Shown: positions 13,306 through 14,799 of the stretch, in pieces | Position numbering within the stretch: position 1 is the first letter of the stretch | How the letters are laid out: the number at the start of each line of letters is the position of its first letter | Assembly: GCA_900555465.1 (NCBI GenBank) | Contig: USLE01000006.1 | Coordinates: 1-14,799 of the forward strand | Length of the DNA: 14,799 nucleotides | Direction: 5' to 3' | Origin: an uncultured Butyricicoccus sp. | GTDB lineage: Bacteria; Bacillota; Clostridia; Oscillospirales; Butyricicoccaceae | The notes under the pieces: generated by a model | The model's database searches: none | Told to the model about the DNA's origin: nothing | What the model saw: only the letters and a program-made list of their open reading frames with translations | Position numbers and translations under genes: made by a program

Positions 13306-14057
13306 GACAGCCGCTCCTCAGCGCAAGAGGATTGACGAAGACCTTCCCGGGCGGCACGGAACCCGTGCTGGACCACATAGATGTGGACATTTACGAAGGG
13401 GATTTCACCATGATTATGGGGCCGTCCGGCGCGGGGAAATCCACCCTGCTCTATGCCTTGAGCAGCATGGATGGGATCACCGGCGGCAGTGTGCGCTATC
13501 GGGATGAGTGCCTGGAGCAGCTTCCGGAAAAGCGGCTGGCGCAGCTGCGTGCGCAGTCGTTCGGCTTTGTGTTCCAGCAGGGCAATCTGGTGAGCAACCT
13601 TACGCTGCTGGAAAATGTGGCTGTGGCCGGCTATCTGGACAAGACGCGGGATGGGAAAAGCACAGCAGCCCGCGCCGAAGCGCTGCTCCGCCGGACGCAC
13701 GCGGCACATGCAGGCGGCCGCCTGCCCTCGCAGGTCTCCGGCGGGGAGGCGCAGCGGGCTGCCATTGCCTGCGCAGTGATCAACCGCCCCGGCCTGCTGT
13801 TTGCCGATGAGCCTACCGGGGCGCTCAACCGGAAGAACAGCGAAGAAGTGCTGGATCTGTTTACAGCGCTCAACCGGGAGGGGCAGAGCATCCTGATGGT
13901 GACGCATGATGTGAAAGCTGCGGCCCGGGGAAGCCGCATCCTGTATTTGGAGGATGGGAAAATACGCGGGGAAACCGCCCTGCCGGACTATGCGAAAGAC
14001 GCGGCGCGGGAACGGGAAGCGCAGGTCAATGCGTGGCTGGCATCATTTTCATGGTGA
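13302..14057 (+). CDS. ABC transporter ATP-binding protein (LolD/MacB/SalX type)
   Basis: 251-residue ABC ATPase with all motifs: Walker A GPSGAGKST (40-48), Q-loop FVFQQ (Gln92), signature VSGGEAQRAA (145-154), Walker B LLFADEPTGAL (165-175) and H-loop VTHD (His202). The LRAQSFGFVFQQGNLVSNLT stretch and DEPTGAL-x-x-x-N are typical of the MacB/LolD/SalX group, whose partners are FtsX-like permeases. That fits the next gene. The ATG overlaps the stop of the CapK-like gene (ATGA), so translation is coupled. The C-terminal tail is charged (KDAAREREAQ). It drives extrusion of a peptide, lipid or antimicrobial, or works mechanically on an envelope protein; the substrate is unknown. Confidence 0.95.
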   Translation: MRQPLLSARGLTKTFPGGTEPVLDHIDVDIYEGDFTMIMGPSGAGKSTLLYALSSMDGITGGSVRYRDECLEQLPEKRLAQLRAQSFGFVFQQGNLVSNLTLLENVAVAGYLDKTRDGKSTAARAEALLRRTHAAHAGGRLPSQVSGGEAQRAAIACAVINRPGLLFADEPTGALNRKNSEEVLDLFTALNREGQSILMVTHDVKAAARGSRILYLEDGKIRGETALPDYAKDAAREREAQVNAWLASFSW

Positions 14058-14071
14058 AGGAGGCAAAATGC

Positions 14072-14799
14072 ATGGCGATCAAAACCCTTCTGACAGCAAA
14101 TATAAAAGCACACAGAGGGACAATGCTGGGGATATTTTCCCTGTTTTTTCTGGTTGCCCTGTCTCTGGCAGCCGTGCTGACAGTCTGGCAGAATTCTGCG
14201 CGTTATGTAAACAGCGAAATGGACCGGATGGGGTATGGCGACCTGACCGTTTGGGTATCCGGGCTGGAGGATGCCGCACCGTTGGTGCAGGAGATCACAG
14301 CATCCGGCGCAGTGGAGCAGGTGGGGGTGCAGCCGCTTGTTTTTTCGGAATATCAAATCGGAGAACAGGAGTCGGACAGTGAAGGGCAGCTCATCCCCTA
14401 CGAGCCGGACGACTATCCGTACAGGCTTTTGACAGCGGATCTGTCTGCATACCAGACCGAGCCTTCCATCCCTGCGCCGGGGGAGATCTATGTGTCCCCG
14501 TCCCTCTGCTCCATGTTCGGCGTGCGCATCGGGGACAGGATCACCTTTCCCATCGCACGCAGCGGCGTGGAAAAGACTTTTGTCATTGCGGGCTTTTTTG
14601 AGGACCCGTTCATGGGCAGCAGCATGATCGGGATGAAAAGCTTTTTGATCTGCGGGCAGGATCATGAGGAAATTTCCGGCATAATCGCGCAGGCAGGGAC
14701 AGACGGCCTTGCGCGAGAGGGCTTTATGCTGCATATTTTTCAAGCCACGGACAGCGGGCGTAGCGCATCCGCGTTCAATATGCTGCTCAATGCGCAGAC
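14072..14799 (+). CDS. ABC transporter permease, FtsX/MacB family (3' truncated by window)
   Basis: Open frame from ATG 14072 to the window end. AAGGAGG (14057-14063) is 8 nt upstream and begins within the ATPase stop codon. An ATG at 14068 is in a different, wrong frame. The N-terminus MAIKTLLTANIKAHRGTMLG is followed by one strong membrane helix (IFSLFFLVALSLAAVLTVW, about 21-39) and then an extracytoplasmic domain (YVNSEMDRMGYGDLTVWVSG, IYVSPSLCSMFGVRIGDRIT, FVIAGFFEDPFMGSSMIGMK). This is the MacB periplasmic-core topology of type VII ABC systems. The remaining helices lie beyond the window. It pairs with the ATPase just before it. Confidence 0.9.
   Translation, partial: MAIKTLLTANIKAHRGTMLGIFSLFFLVALSLAAVLTVWQNSARYVNSEMDRMGYGDLTVWVSGLEDAAPLVQEITASGAVEQVGVQPLVFSEYQIGEQESDSEGQLIPYEPDDYPYRLLTADLSAYQTEPSIPAPGEIYVSPSLCSMFGVRIGDRITFPIARSGVEKTFVIAGFFEDPFMGSSMIGMKSFLICGQDHEEISGIIAQAGTDGLAREGFMLHIFQATDSGRSASAFNMLLNAQ

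Overview
The window looks like chromosomal DNA of a moderately high-GC gut-type Clostridia/Oscillospiraceae-like Firmicute. This is inferred from S-layer-homology (SLH) repeats, AGGAGG-type ribosome binding sites, lipoprotein signals and the kinds of oxidoreductase and LysR genes present; no marker gene fixes the taxon. There are no rRNA or tRNA genes and no CRISPR array.

Left part (1-2780, + strand): the 3' end of an SLH plus cyclophilin-like protein, then a MalY/PatB-type PLP C-S lyase gene broken by one in-frame TGA, then an intact dienelactone-hydrolase-like alpha/beta hydrolase closed by a strong terminator.

Gene graveyard (2780-4140): four 5'-truncated gene tails in alternating orientation. 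They are a tyrosine integrase 3' end (-), a serine recombinase DUF4368 tail (+), a frameshifted TetR-like C-terminal domain (-) and a glycyl-radical-enzyme activase C-terminus (+). The 5'-deleted sides abut each other at two junctions, and a 17-bp hairpin with a T-run lies at the second. This looks like a collapsed mobile-element insertion site.

First LysR module (4258-8886): a divergent LysR regulator (-) faces an operon coding for a headless MerR-like small protein, a quinol-monooxygenase-like ABM protein (broken by one TAG), a butanol-dehydrogenase-type Fe-alcohol dehydrogenase, and two tandem, overlapping aldo-keto reductases, the first with a lipobox. The set suggests aldehyde/quinone reduction or detoxification.

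Non-coding stretch (8887-9731): several perfect hairpins and one AT-rich open 3' gene tail, but no intact gene.

Second LysR module (9732-14799): a paralogous LysR (-) faces a lipoprotein Ntn-hydrolase of the choloylglycine hydrolase/penicillin acylase superfamily, a PaaK/CapK-like adenylate-forming enzyme, an ABC ATPase and a FtsX/MacB-type permease that runs off the window. The coupling (19-nt gap, ATGA overlap, 14-nt gap) suggests one operon. The gene set hints at extracellular hydrolysis of an acyl amide combined with intracellular carboxylate activation and an MacB-like transporter.

The two LysR modules share a divergent promoter that aligns without gaps from the -10 of one promoter to the -10 of the other (5226-5310 with 10673-10757). 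It includes an identical 14-nt block and a conserved T-N11-A LysR box. The modules therefore look like duplicated or cross-regulated copies of one regulatory cassette.
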